A stretch of DNA of 64,000 bases. Source: Xylophilus sp042867185 (lineage in GTDB: Bacteria; Pseudomonadota; Gammaproteobacteria; Burkholderiales; Burkholderiaceae_C). The stretch is from the NCBI GenBank assembly GCA_042867185.1, contig JBHZQV010000021.1, positions 26,007 to 90,006 of the forward strand, in the 5' to 3' direction. The notes under the pieces were generated by a model. That model was not told the DNA's origin. It was given only the letters and a program-made list of their open reading frames with translations, and ran no database searches. The position numbers and the translations under genes are program-made. The number at the start of each line of letters is the position of its first letter. Within the stretch, counting starts at the first letter, position 1. This document shows positions 43,784 through 51,868 of this stretch, one piece after another.

Positions 43784-44401
43784 TCAGCGCGGCCGGTGCA
43801 TCTGGAACTGGGCCTCGGGAGCGATCTCGAAGTAATCGGCCGGTCCGCCGCCGCGCAGGATCGGGCGGGCGGCGGCGGTCTGGTAGATGCCGTCCTGCAG
43901 AAGGGCGCGGTCGATGTGCACACCCACCACCTCGCCCAGCACCAGCCAGGTATCGACCGGCGTGCCGGCGGCGCTTTGCAGCCGCAGCACCTGGCTCAGC
44001 CGGCATTCGAACGACACCGGGCTCTGCGCCACCCGCGGCACCGCGATGCCGCGCGACGGCGCGGGTGCCATGCCCGAGAGGCCGAACTCGTCCACCTCGG
44101 GCGGCACCGCGGCGCAGGTGGCGTTCATCGCTTCGGCCAGCGGGCGCGTGGCCAGGTTCCAGGCGAACTCACCGGTCGCCTCGATGTTGCGCACGCTGTC
44201 CTTGTAGCCGATGCTCGCGAAGCCGACGATCGGCGGCGTGTAGTTGAACGCGTTGAAGAAGCTGTAGGGCGCCAGGTTGAGCCGGCCCTGTGCGTCCTGG
44301 GACGAGATCCAGCCGATCGGCCGCGGGCCGACGATGGAGTTGAACGGATCGTGCGGCAGGCCGTGGCCGTCGGCGGGGCGGTAGTAGTGGAAATCGGGCA
44401 C
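43784..44401 (-). CDS. Flavin reductase family protein
   Basis: A 205-residue FMN-binding protein of the flavin-reductase/flavoredoxin (DIM6/NTAB) family. 'GPRPIGWISSQDAQGRLNLAPYSFFNAF' (about 25-52) is the family flavin-binding signature and 'RNIEATGEFAWNLATRPL' follows. It starts at GTG 44401 with AGGAG 9 bases upstream. It is divergent from the chemoreceptor at 44562. The reduced-flavin user or direct substrate is unknown. Confidence 0.9.
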   Translation of the reverse strand: MPDFHYYRPADGHGLPHDPFNSIVGPRPIGWISSQDAQGRLNLAPYSFFNAFNYTPPIVGFASIGYKDSVRNIEATGEFAWNLATRPLAEAMNATCAAVPPEVDEFGLSGMAPAPSRGIAVPRVAQSPVSFECRLSQVLRLQSAAGTPVDTWLVLGEVVGVHIDRALLQDGIYQTAAARPILRGGGPADYFEIAPEAQFQMHRPR

Positions 44402-44462
44402 GGGGCGCTCCTGCGGTGGCTCGTGGTGAAGGGCGGTACGAGGCTACCTTACATTCCCGCCA

Positions 44463-44489
44463 TCAAGTTCGGGCCGCCGGCGCCGATAT
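44463..44489 (+). promoter_or_regulatory. Sigma-28 (FliA) promoter of the chemoreceptor gene
   Basis: TCAAGTTC-N11-GCCGATAT against the consensus TAAAGTTT-N11-GCCGATAA: 13 of 16 positions match with exact spacing. It lies 72 bp upstream of the chemoreceptor ATG. Flagellar-class control of receptor genes by FliA is well established, so this is a well-supported call. Confidence 0.75.
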
Positions 44490-44561
44490 ATTCACGAAGA
44501 GCCGCTGTCTGCGTGGCCCATTCCCTCGCCCGAGGGCCGATTCCTCGACCGGTAATCTTCC

Positions 44562-46142
44562 ATGTTCCTCTCCCGTTCCCGACTCGCCCCACGCCTGGCC
44601 CTGGCTTTCGGACTGGTGTGCGTCGTCATGGCGCTGGCCGCCGGCATCGGCATCTGGCGCCTGGCGCAACTGCAGCGCCTGGCCGACGACCTGGGCGGCG
44701 ATTCGGCCGAGCGGGCGCTGCTGGCGCGCGAGCTGCATTCGATCGTGGTGATCAGCGCCAGCCGCGCCGAGACGCTGCTGGAGATCGACAACCCGGCTTA
44801 CGCCAAGCGGGTCGACGCCGACCGCAAGCTCACCTCGGCCCGCTCCGAGCAGGTGCGAAAGCGCCTGGACGCGCTGACCGGCGACGAGGCGTCCAACAAG
44901 CGTTTCGCCGCGATCGATGCCGCCGGCAACCGGTTCCGCAGCGTGCGCGACGGCCTGGTCAAGCGCCGCGAGGCGGGCGAGACATTGCCGGCCGATGCGG
45001 TCGCCACGCAGTTGCGGCCCGCCGCAGACGCCTACGCCGCCGCGGTGAACGACCTGGCCGAGCTGCAGCGCCAGCGGGTGGTCGAGGCCCGCGCCGCCGC
45101 CCACCACAGCGCGCAGACCGGCACCGCCCTGCTGGTGGCCGGCTCCCTGCTCGGGCTGGTGATCAGCGTGTTGGGCGCCTGGCTTCTGGCACGCTCGATC
45201 CTGCAGCCGCTCTCGCATGCCTCGGGCCTGGCGGGCAACATCGCCCAGGGCGACCTCACCTCCAGCCTGCCGCCGGCCCGGGCCGGCAGCCGCGACGAGG
45301 TGCAGGCCCTGCTGGTCGACCTCGGCGGCATGCAGTCGCGCCTGGTGGGCCTGGTGACCGACCTGCGCGGCGCCAGCGCCGCCGTGGCCGGTGCCAGCGC
45401 CGAGATCGCCACCGGCAACAACGACCTGGCGGCGCGCACCGAGCAGACCGCGTCCAACCTCGAGGAAGTGGCCGCCAGCATGGAGCAACTGCTCGCCACG
45501 GTGCGCCAGACCGCCGATGCCGCCCGGCAGGCCAACGCGCTCGCCGGTTCGGCCGGCAGCGTGGCCGACAGCGGCCGCGACGCGGTGGCCAAGATGGTCG
45601 CCACGATGGAGGGCATCGCCGGCTCCTCGCGCCGCATCTCCGACATCACCGGCGTGATCGACAGCATCGCGTTCCAGACCAACATCCTGGCGCTGAACGC
45701 CGCGGTGGAGGCGGCCCGTGCCGGCGAGCAGGGCCGTGGCTTCGCGGTGGTCGCCAGCGAGGTGCGCAGCCTGGCCCAGCGCTCGGCCACCGCCGCGCGC
45801 GAGATCGGCGGCCTGATCGCCGAGAGCGTGCGCCAGGTCGAAGACGGCACCCGCCAGGCGCACGCGGCCGGCGCCACCATGGGCCAGATCGTCGATTCGG
45901 TCGGCCGGGTGACGGCCATCATCGGCGAGATCACCGTCGCCACCGGCGAGCAGAGCGCCGGCCTGGGCCAGGTCAGCGAGGCGGTCACCCAGCTCGACCA
46001 GATGACCCAGCAGAACGCCGCGCTGGTGGAGGAGTCGTCGGCCGCGGCCGAGGGCCTGAAGGCGCAGGCGCAGCAGCTGTCGGACCTGGTCGGTACCTTC
46101 CGGCTGCCGGCCGGCGCATCGAACGCACTGGCGCTGCGCTAG
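44562..46142 (+). CDS. Methyl-accepting chemotaxis protein
   Basis: A 526-residue chemoreceptor. TM1 (about 10-30), a helical periplasmic sensor of about 150 residues ('LLARELHSIVVISASRAETLLEI' in pieces), TM2 (about 190-212, 'ALLVAGSLLGLVISVLGAWLL'), HAMP, and the signalling hairpin with tip 'IAFQTNILALNAAVEAARAG'. Unlike the receptor at 13674 it ends without a docking pentapeptide ('NALALR'). It carries a clear sigma-28 promoter and a strong convergent terminator. The ligand is unknown. Confidence 0.95.
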   Translation: MFLSRSRLAPRLALAFGLVCVVMALAAGIGIWRLAQLQRLADDLGGDSAERALLARELHSIVVISASRAETLLEIDNPAYAKRVDADRKLTSARSEQVRKRLDALTGDEASNKRFAAIDAAGNRFRSVRDGLVKRREAGETLPADAVATQLRPAADAYAAAVNDLAELQRQRVVEARAAAHHSAQTGTALLVAGSLLGLVISVLGAWLLARSILQPLSHASGLAGNIAQGDLTSSLPPARAGSRDEVQALLVDLGGMQSRLVGLVTDLRGASAAVAGASAEIATGNNDLAARTEQTASNLEEVAASMEQLLATVRQTADAARQANALAGSAGSVADSGRDAVAKMVATMEGIAGSSRRISDITGVIDSIAFQTNILALNAAVEAARAGEQGRGFAVVASEVRSLAQRSATAAREIGGLIAESVRQVEDGTRQAHAAGATMGQIVDSVGRVTAIIGEITVATGEQSAGLGQVSEAVTQLDQMTQQNAALVEESSAAAEGLKAQAQQLSDLVGTFRLPAGASNALALR

Positions 46143-46151
46143 GACATTCGC

Positions 46152-46187
46152 GAGAGAGCCTGCCGCTGCGCAGCGGCAGCTTCTCTC
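46152..46187. terminator. Bidirectional terminator between chemoreceptor and FAD oxidoreductase
   Basis: CTGCCGCT-GCGC-AGCGGCAG (8-bp stem) nested in GAGAGA/TCTCTC outer arms, in the 54-bp gap between two convergent genes. Confidence 0.75.
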
Positions 46188-46196
46188 ACAGACATT

Positions 46197-47879
46197 TCAG
46201 GCCGTGGACACGCTCCGCGCCACGGCCTCGGCCACCTTGATGCCGTCCACGCCCGCCGACAGGATGCCGCCGGCATAGCTGGCGCCTTCGCCGGCCGGGA
46301 ACAGCCCGCGCAGGTTGAGGCTCTGCAGGTCCTCGCCGCGGGTGATGCGGATCGGGGACGAGGTGCGGGTCTCCACCCCGGTCAGCACCGCGTCGTGCTG
46401 GTCGAAGCCCCGGATCTTGCGGGCGAAGGCGGGGAAGGCCTCGCGCATCGCGGCGATCGCGTAGTCGGGCAACGCCTCGTGCAGGCTGCCCAGGCGCACG
46501 CCGGGCTTGTAGCTGGGCTGCACCGCGCCGAAGGCGGTGGAGGCGCGGCCCGCGACGAAGTCGCCCACCAGCTGGCCCGGCGCCTCGTAGGTGCTGCCGC
46601 CCAGCACATAGGCGTTCGATTCCAGACGGCGCTGCAGCTCGATGCCCGCCAGCGGATGCACACGTCCCTGCGCGTCGTCGGCCACGTCGATGTGGCGGTA
46701 GTCGGTCGGGTAGTCGGCCGGGTCGATGCCGACCACGATGCCTGCGTTGGCGTTGCGCTCGTTGCGCGAATACTGGCTCATGCCGTTGGTGACGACGCGG
46801 CCCGGCTCGCTGGTGGCGGCCACCACCGTGCCGCCCGGGCACATGCAGAAGCTGTAGACCGCGCGGCCGTTGCTCGCGTGGTGCACCAGCTTGTAGTCGG
46901 CCGCGCCCAGCAGCGGATGGCCCGCGTGCTTGCCCCAGCGCGCCCGGTCGATCAGGCCCTGCGGATGCTCCACCCGGAAGCCGACCGAGAACGGCTTGGC
47001 CTCGATGTGCACGCCGCGGCGGTGCAGCATCTCGAAGCTGTCGCGGGCGCTGTGGCCGAGCGCCATCACCACGTGGTCGGTGCGCAGGTCGTGCACCGCG
47101 CCGGTGGTCTGGTCGAGCACCGTCAGGCCGCGCACCTGGCGGCCGGCGGGGCCGTCCTCGATCAGCACGTCGGTCACCTTCTGCTCGAAGCGGATCTCGC
47201 CGCCCAGCGCGACGATCTGGGCGCGGATGTTCTCGACCACCTTCACCAGCTTGAAGGTGCCGATGTGGGGCCGCGCGACGTAGAGGATCTCGGGCGGCGC
47301 GCCGGCCTTGACGAACTCGTGCATCACCTTGCGGCCCAGGTGGCGCGGGTCCTTGATCTGGCTGTAGAGCTTGCCGTCGGAAAAGGTGCCGGCGCCGCCT
47401 TCGCCGAACTGCACGTTCGACTCGGGCGTGAGGGTGTTCTTGCGCCAGAGCCGCCAGGTGTCCTTGGTGCGCTCCCGCACCGTCTTGCCGCGCTCCAGCA
47501 CGATCGGCTTCAGGCCCAGCTGCGCCAGCACCAGCGCGGCGAAGATGCCGCAGGGGCCGAAGCCGACGACGACCGGCCGCGCAGGCGTGGCGAAGGGCGC
47601 GCCGGCGGGCGGGTACCAGGCCATGTCGGGCGTGGGGGCGATGTGCGGATGGCCCGCGTGGCGGGCGAGCAGCGCGGCCTCGGCGGCCGGGTCGGCCAGC
47701 GTCACATCGGCGATGTAGACCTGCAGCAGCTCGGCCTTGCGGGCGTCGAAGCTGCGCTTGTGGACATGGACACCGGCGATGTCGCGGACGTGCACAAGGC
47801 CCAGTGCGGCGGCGGCGGCCAGGGGCAGGGCGTCTGCCGCATGGTCGAGCGGCAGCTTGATTTCGGAGAGGCGGATCAT
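46197..47879 (-). CDS. FAD-dependent oxidoreductase (COG2509-like)
   Basis: A 560-residue flavoprotein of the uncharacterised NAD(P)/FAD-dependent dehydrogenase group. An N-terminal ferredoxin-like region (about 1-90) precedes the dinucleotide motif 'VVVGFGPCGIFAALVLAQLG' (about 104-123), then 'FGEGGAGTFSDGKLYSQIKD' (about 158-177), 'SFCMCPGGTVVAATSE' and the C-terminal FAD site 'GLFPAGEGASYAGGILSAGVDG'. All hallmark segments are intact. ATG 47879. The reaction is not known. Confidence 0.92.
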   Translation of the reverse strand: MIRLSEIKLPLDHAADALPLAAAAALGLVHVRDIAGVHVHKRSFDARKAELLQVYIADVTLADPAAEAALLARHAGHPHIAPTPDMAWYPPAGAPFATPARPVVVGFGPCGIFAALVLAQLGLKPIVLERGKTVRERTKDTWRLWRKNTLTPESNVQFGEGGAGTFSDGKLYSQIKDPRHLGRKVMHEFVKAGAPPEILYVARPHIGTFKLVKVVENIRAQIVALGGEIRFEQKVTDVLIEDGPAGRQVRGLTVLDQTTGAVHDLRTDHVVMALGHSARDSFEMLHRRGVHIEAKPFSVGFRVEHPQGLIDRARWGKHAGHPLLGAADYKLVHHASNGRAVYSFCMCPGGTVVAATSEPGRVVTNGMSQYSRNERNANAGIVVGIDPADYPTDYRHIDVADDAQGRVHPLAGIELQRRLESNAYVLGGSTYEAPGQLVGDFVAGRASTAFGAVQPSYKPGVRLGSLHEALPDYAIAAMREAFPAFARKIRGFDQHDAVLTGVETRTSSPIRITRGEDLQSLNLRGLFPAGEGASYAGGILSAGVDGIKVAEAVARSVSTA

Positions 47880-48009
47880 GGTCGTCGGGCCCGTGGTGAT
47901 CGGGCAAAAACGGGTCGCAGGGGACGCACATGATAGGGGAGGGCCGATGCCCCGTTCCGCGCAAGGCCGACGCCCTCCGGTCGCCGCGTCTGTACGCCCG
48001 CAGCCGGTT

Positions 48010-48050
48010 GCTATTAATTAGATAGCGGAAGGTCGGCGCTGTACGCCGGC
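48010..48050 (+). repeat. 41-bp bipartite palindromic element, copy D
   Basis: GCTAT-N7-ATAGC, five bases, GTCGGC-N7-GCCGGC. It lies in the 220-bp gap upstream of the FAD oxidoreductase and beyond the SDR pseudogene. Confidence 0.8.
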
Positions 48051-48099
48051 TATGGCCTTCTTTCGTTCGAAAACGGCCCTGGTGCGCTCGGCAGGCCGG

Positions 48100-49168
48100 T
48101 CAGCGGGCTGGCGCACCGCCCGGCACCGGCGGGATCAGCTTCTCCGCTTCAAGCCGCTGGAACAGGGCGACGAAGGCGTCGGGCGTGCTCTGGTAGTCGG
48201 TGAAGCCGGCCTTGCGGCTCTTGGTCATGTCGGCCAGCACCTCCATCGGCCGGCCCAGGTCGGCGTCGGTGTGCCACCACGAGGCCAGCCGGTCGAGCGA
48301 TGCCTCCCGCAGCTGGTGCTTCCGCGCCAGCGCGGCCCACTGCGGCGCGGCGTCCTGCATCCGTTCGGCCAGGGGGCGCACCGTGCCGTCGAAGGGCGCG
48401 GCCTCGATGCCGAAGTACGCGGCCAGGCGCGGCCACAACCATTTCCAGCGGAAGACGTCGCCGTTGACCACGTTGAAATCCTCGTCGCGGGCGCCGGGCG
48501 CCTCGGCCGACCAGGCCAGGTGGCGGGCCAGCAGGCCAGCCCCGGTCATGTCGGTCAGGCCGTCCCACTGCGCGGCCGAGCCGGGGAAGACGAAGGGCTC
48601 GCCGTGCTCGCGGCACAGGCTGGCGTAGGCGGCCAGCGTCACGCCCATGTTCATCGCGTTGCCGACCGCGTAGCCGATGATCGTGTGCGGCCGGTGCACG
48701 CTCCAGCCGAAGCCGTGCCGCGCGGCGGCGGCGAACAGCTCGTCCTCCTGCGCGTAGTAGAAGTTGTCGACCGGCTGGCGGCCCTGCTCCTCGCGGAAGG
48801 GCGTGATCGGCACCGCGCCGGTGGCGTAGGCCTCGAAGGGGCCGAGGTAGTGCTTGAGACCCGTCACCAGCCGGCCCCACGGCCTCCAGCACGTTGCGCA
48901 CGATGGCGCCGTTGACCCGGATGTTCTCCTTCTCGTTGGCCTGCCGCGACCAGGCGGTGAAGAACACGTTCTTGACCTGCAATTCGCCGAGCGCCGCCCG
49001 CAGTTCGTCGGGCCGGGTGAGGTCGGCCGCGATCGGGATGCAGCCCGAGGCCACCGGCGTGCGGCCGCGCGACAGGCCGTAGACCGTCCAACCCTGGCCG
49101 AGCAGGTGCTCCGACAGTGCGTTGCCGATGACGCCGCTGACGCCGACGATGAGTGCTGTTTTCTGCAT
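48100..49168 (-). pseudogene. Frameshifted SDR-family (PRISE-like) oxidoreductase
   Basis: Two abutting frames make one protein. Residues 1-about 99 (start ATG 49168, 'TALIVGVSGVIGNALSEHLL' Rossmann motif, 'NVFFTAWSRQANEKENI') are in one frame; from about 48870 the continuation 'LVTGLKHYLGPFEAYATG' to the C-terminus ('EAEKLIPPVPGG') is in a second frame and stops at 48100. Relatives carry six or seven more residues between 'EAVGPAG' and 'LVTGLKHYLGP', so a deletion of 17 or 20 bases fits both the gap and the shift. The 'NFYYAQED' active-site region survives in the second part. A recent inactivation or a sequencing error; codon use is otherwise normal. Confidence 0.8.
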
Positions 49169-49217
49169 GGAATCCTAGTGGTGGGTGAAGGCGGGGCGGG
49201 GTCCCGCTGCGAAAGGG

Positions 49218-50147
49218 TCAGGCCGGCAGGAAGCCGTCGACCGAGAGGTAGCGTTCGCCGGTGTCGTAGTTGAAGCCGAGCACCACCGCGCCGTCGGCCA
49301 GCGAGGGCAGCTTCTGCGCGATGGCGGCCAGCGTGGCACCCGAGGAGATGCCGACCAGCATGCCTTCCTCGCGGGCCGAGCGGCGGGCGTATTCGCGGGC
49401 GTCCTCGGCCTCGACCTGCAGCGTGCCGTCGAGCAGCGCCACGTCGAGGTTCTTCGGCACGAAGCCCGCGCCGATGCCCTGGATCGGGTGCGGTGCCGGT
49501 GCGCCGCCCGAGATCACCGGCGAGGCGCTCGGCTCCACCGCGAAGACCTGCAGCTTCGGCCAGCGGGCCTTCAGCACCTTCGCCACGCCGGTGATGTGGC
49601 CGCCGGTGCCGACGCCGGTGATCAGCGCGTCGATGCCGTCGGGAAAGTCGGCCGCGATCTCCTCGGCCGTGGTCCGCACGTGCACCTCGATGTTGGCCGG
49701 GTTCTCGAACTGCTGCGGCATCCAGGCGCCGGGCGTGGCCGCGACGATCTCCTGGGCGCGGGCGATGGCGCCCTTCATGCCCTTTTCCCTGGGCGTCAGG
49801 TCGAAGGTGGCGCCGTAGGCCAGCATCAGCCGGCGCCGCTCGACCGACATGCTGTCGGGCATCACCAGCACCAGGGCGTAGCCCTTGACGGCCGCGACCA
49901 TCGCCAGGCCGATGCCGGTGTTGCCCGAGGTGGGCTCGACGATGGTGCCGCCCGGCCGCAGCGCGCCGGAGCGCTCGGCGTCTTCGACCATCGCCAGCGC
50001 GATGCGGTCCTTGATCGAGCCGCCGGGGTTGCCGCGTTCGGACTTGATCCAGACCTGCTGGCCCGGCCGGGCGCTCCCCTGGAACAGGCGCTGGATGCGG
50101 ACGTGCGGCGTACGGCCGATGGTGGCGAGGATGGTGTCGGCTTTCAT
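49218..50147 (-). CDS. cysK: Cysteine synthase (O-acetylserine sulfhydrylase)
   Basis: A 309-residue PLP enzyme that makes cysteine from O-acetylserine and sulfide. The PLP lysine is in 'SERGNPGGSIKDR' (about 36-48), the substrate loop is 'EPTSGNTGIGLAM' (about 70) and the phosphate-binding loop is 'GVGTGGHITGVAKVL'. Start ATG 50147 with AGGA upstream gives 'MKADTILATIGRTPHVRI'. Length and motifs suit CysK; CysM-type use of thiosulfate cannot be excluded. It is transcribed leftwards next to the SDR pseudogene. Confidence 0.93.
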   Translation of the reverse strand: MKADTILATIGRTPHVRIQRLFQGSARPGQQVWIKSERGNPGGSIKDRIALAMVEDAERSGALRPGGTIVEPTSGNTGIGLAMVAAVKGYALVLVMPDSMSVERRRLMLAYGATFDLTPREKGMKGAIARAQEIVAATPGAWMPQQFENPANIEVHVRTTAEEIAADFPDGIDALITGVGTGGHITGVAKVLKARWPKLQVFAVEPSASPVISGGAPAPHPIQGIGAGFVPKNLDVALLDGTLQVEAEDAREYARRSAREEGMLVGISSGATLAAIAQKLPSLADGAVVLGFNYDTGERYLSVDGFLPA

Positions 50148-50309
50148 GGCGATCCTGGAAGTGGAATTGACGCGATGCCCCATTCTGTCGCCGCCCGAGG
50201 GCGCAGAGGTATCGGAAAACCTCACGCGACTTTCCGGGCGATCTCGGAGGGCCCGCCGGCGCGCAGGTGGTACCTTCTGCAGCCTTTTCACACCGGGAGC
50301 CTTTTCGCC

Positions 50310-50747
50310 ATGTCCATTGCCCGCCTGCCGAGCCGCCTGGGAACCTGGGGGCTGCTCGCCGCCTCCGCCGCCGCCGTGTCGGCCCACGCGATGGACCTCA
50401 CGGTCACGATCGAAGGCAAGGACCTCGGCAAGGGCGTGGTGCAGACCGCGCTGTACCGCGGCGCCGAGGGCTGGCTGAAGGACAAGCCGGTCCGCGGCGA
50501 AACCGTCCGCGCCGGTGCGGACGGCCGGGCCGTCGTCGTGTTCCGCGGCCTGGAGCCGGGCCGCTACGGCCTGTCGGCCTTCCACGACGAGAACGCCGAC
50601 GGCAAGCTCGACACCTACCCGCTCGGCATTCCCCGGGAGGCCTACGGCTTCAGCCGCGATGCGCGCGGCCTGTTCGGCCCGCCCTCGTTCGACGCGTCGG
50701 CGATCGACCTGCAGAAGGACACGGCCATCACGGTGCAGGTGAAGTAG
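50310..50747 (+). CDS. DUF2141 periplasmic protein
   Basis: A 145-residue exported protein. A signal peptide (about 1-27, ending 'VSAHAMD') leads to a single DUF2141 beta-sandwich with 'VVFRGLEPGRYGLSAFHDENADGKLDT' in parts (about 73-99) and 'PREAYGFSRDARG'. Function unknown; the family is often found near carotenoid or lipid genes, but a link here is only positional (46 bp from the convergent crtE stop). ATG 50310 lies 10 bases after a CGGGAG ribosome-binding site. Confidence 0.87.
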   Translation: MSIARLPSRLGTWGLLAASAAAVSAHAMDLTVTIEGKDLGKGVVQTALYRGAEGWLKDKPVRGETVRAGADGRAVVVFRGLEPGRYGLSAFHDENADGKLDTYPLGIPREAYGFSRDARGLFGPPSFDASAIDLQKDTAITVQVK

Positions 50748-50792
50748 GGCCGACGTCGCCCCCGGCAGGCGCCGGTCGCCCGACGCCGCCGG

Positions 50793-51710
50793 CTACACGC
50801 CGAAGATCGCGCGGGTGAGCCGGGGCAGCGTCCTGTCGGCGGGCATCGCCTGGGCCAGGCAGCTGCGGGCCCGCTCGACATGCGACTGCAGCCGCTGCCG
50901 CGCGGGCGCATGGCCGAGCAGCGAGACGAGGTTCGACTTGCCCGCGTCCTGGTGGCAGTCCTTGCCCAGCGCGGCCGGCTCCATCTCCACGTCGGCCAGG
51001 TCGTCGGCCAGCTGGAACGCCTGGCCCAGGTGGCCGGCGGCCTCGCGCATCAGGTCGCGGGTACGGGCGGTGGCGCCGGCGGCCAGGCCCGCCAGCTCGA
51101 AGGCGGCGGCGAACAGGGCGCCGGTCTTTTGCTCGTTGGTGGCGCTGGCCGCGTCGGTGGTGCAGGCGGTGCCGGCTTCGTGCAGGTCGCGGTACTGGCC
51201 GGTGACCAGGCCGTCGAGGCCGACCGCATCCGACAGCACGCCGACCATTTCGGTGCGCACCAGCGGCGCCACGTGCGGGGCGGTGGCGGTGGTGCGCCAG
51301 GCGCAGGCCAGCAGGGCCACCGCGGCGAGCATCGCCACGTCTTCGCCGAAGGCCACATGCACCGTCGGCTGGCCACGGCGCAGCTGCGCGTCGTCCATGC
51401 AGGGCATGTCGTCCAGGAAGAGGGAGGCGGCGTGCACCATCTCCAGCGCGCAGGCCACGTCGACCAGCTTGTACGGGTCGAGCCCCAGGCCCTTGGCCGA
51501 CACCAGCAGCAGCAGCGGGCGCACCCGCTTGCCCGGCGCCAGCGTGCCGTAGCGCATCGCCGCCGCCACCCGGTTCTGGCCGTCGGCGGGCAGCAGCGCG
51601 GCGAGCCGGTCCTCGACCGTGGCCCGCAACCCGGCCATCAACAGCTCCTCGCCGTCCTCGCGTCGCGCGGTCGCATTCACAGGCGGCAAGGTTCCGGGAT
51701 TGACGAGCAT
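50793..51710 (-). CDS. crtE: Geranylgeranyl diphosphate synthase
   Basis: A 305-residue prenyltransferase that supplies the C20 precursor of carotenoids. The first Asp-rich motif 'FLDDMPCMDDAQLRRG' (about 96-111) and the second 'QLADDLADVE' (about 240) are intact; 'GKRVRPLLLL' precedes them. ATG 51710 is chosen; upstream in-frame residues are not family-like. It is transcribed away from crtXYIB, unlike Pantoea where crtE leads the operon. A direct repeat CTTAGC-N8-CTTAGC lies 29-48 bp upstream. Confidence 0.94.
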   Translation of the reverse strand: MLVNPGTLPPVNATARREDGEELLMAGLRATVEDRLAALLPADGQNRVAAAMRYGTLAPGKRVRPLLLLVSAKGLGLDPYKLVDVACALEMVHAASLFLDDMPCMDDAQLRRGQPTVHVAFGEDVAMLAAVALLACAWRTTATAPHVAPLVRTEMVGVLSDAVGLDGLVTGQYRDLHEAGTACTTDAASATNEQKTGALFAAAFELAGLAAGATARTRDLMREAAGHLGQAFQLADDLADVEMEPAALGKDCHQDAGKSNLVSLLGHAPARQRLQSHVERARSCLAQAMPADRTLPRLTRAIFGV

Positions 51711-51738
51711 GGACGTGGTGGAAAGTATGGCAAAGGCG

Positions 51739-51758
51739 CTTAGCGTACACACCTTAGC
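51739..51758. promoter_or_regulatory. Direct repeat in the crtE/crtX divergent promoter region
   Basis: CTTAGC-GTACACAC-CTTAGC, two perfect 6-bp direct repeats 14 bp apart, between crtE (29 bp) and crtX (111 bp). Possibly a regulator-binding site; the regulator is unknown. Confidence 0.35.
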
Positions 51759-51868
51759 CAAAAAGCGGTGACGAGGGGTCTGGCGGGCACAATCGCGCCC
51801 ACGTCCTACGTTTCCGGTTGACACAATAGCCGTCGCACCTTCCCGGCACTGCCGCGGCGCCACATCCC

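Noticed and set aside
50762..50775. CCGGC-aggc-GCCGG hairpin between DUF2141 and crtE as terminator
   Set aside because: Five-bp stem with no T run; hairpins this small are expected by chance at this G+C.
51818..51823. TTGACA as the -35 of crtX
   Set aside because: No -10-like hexamer occurs 16-18 bp downstream; sequence there is G+C-rich.
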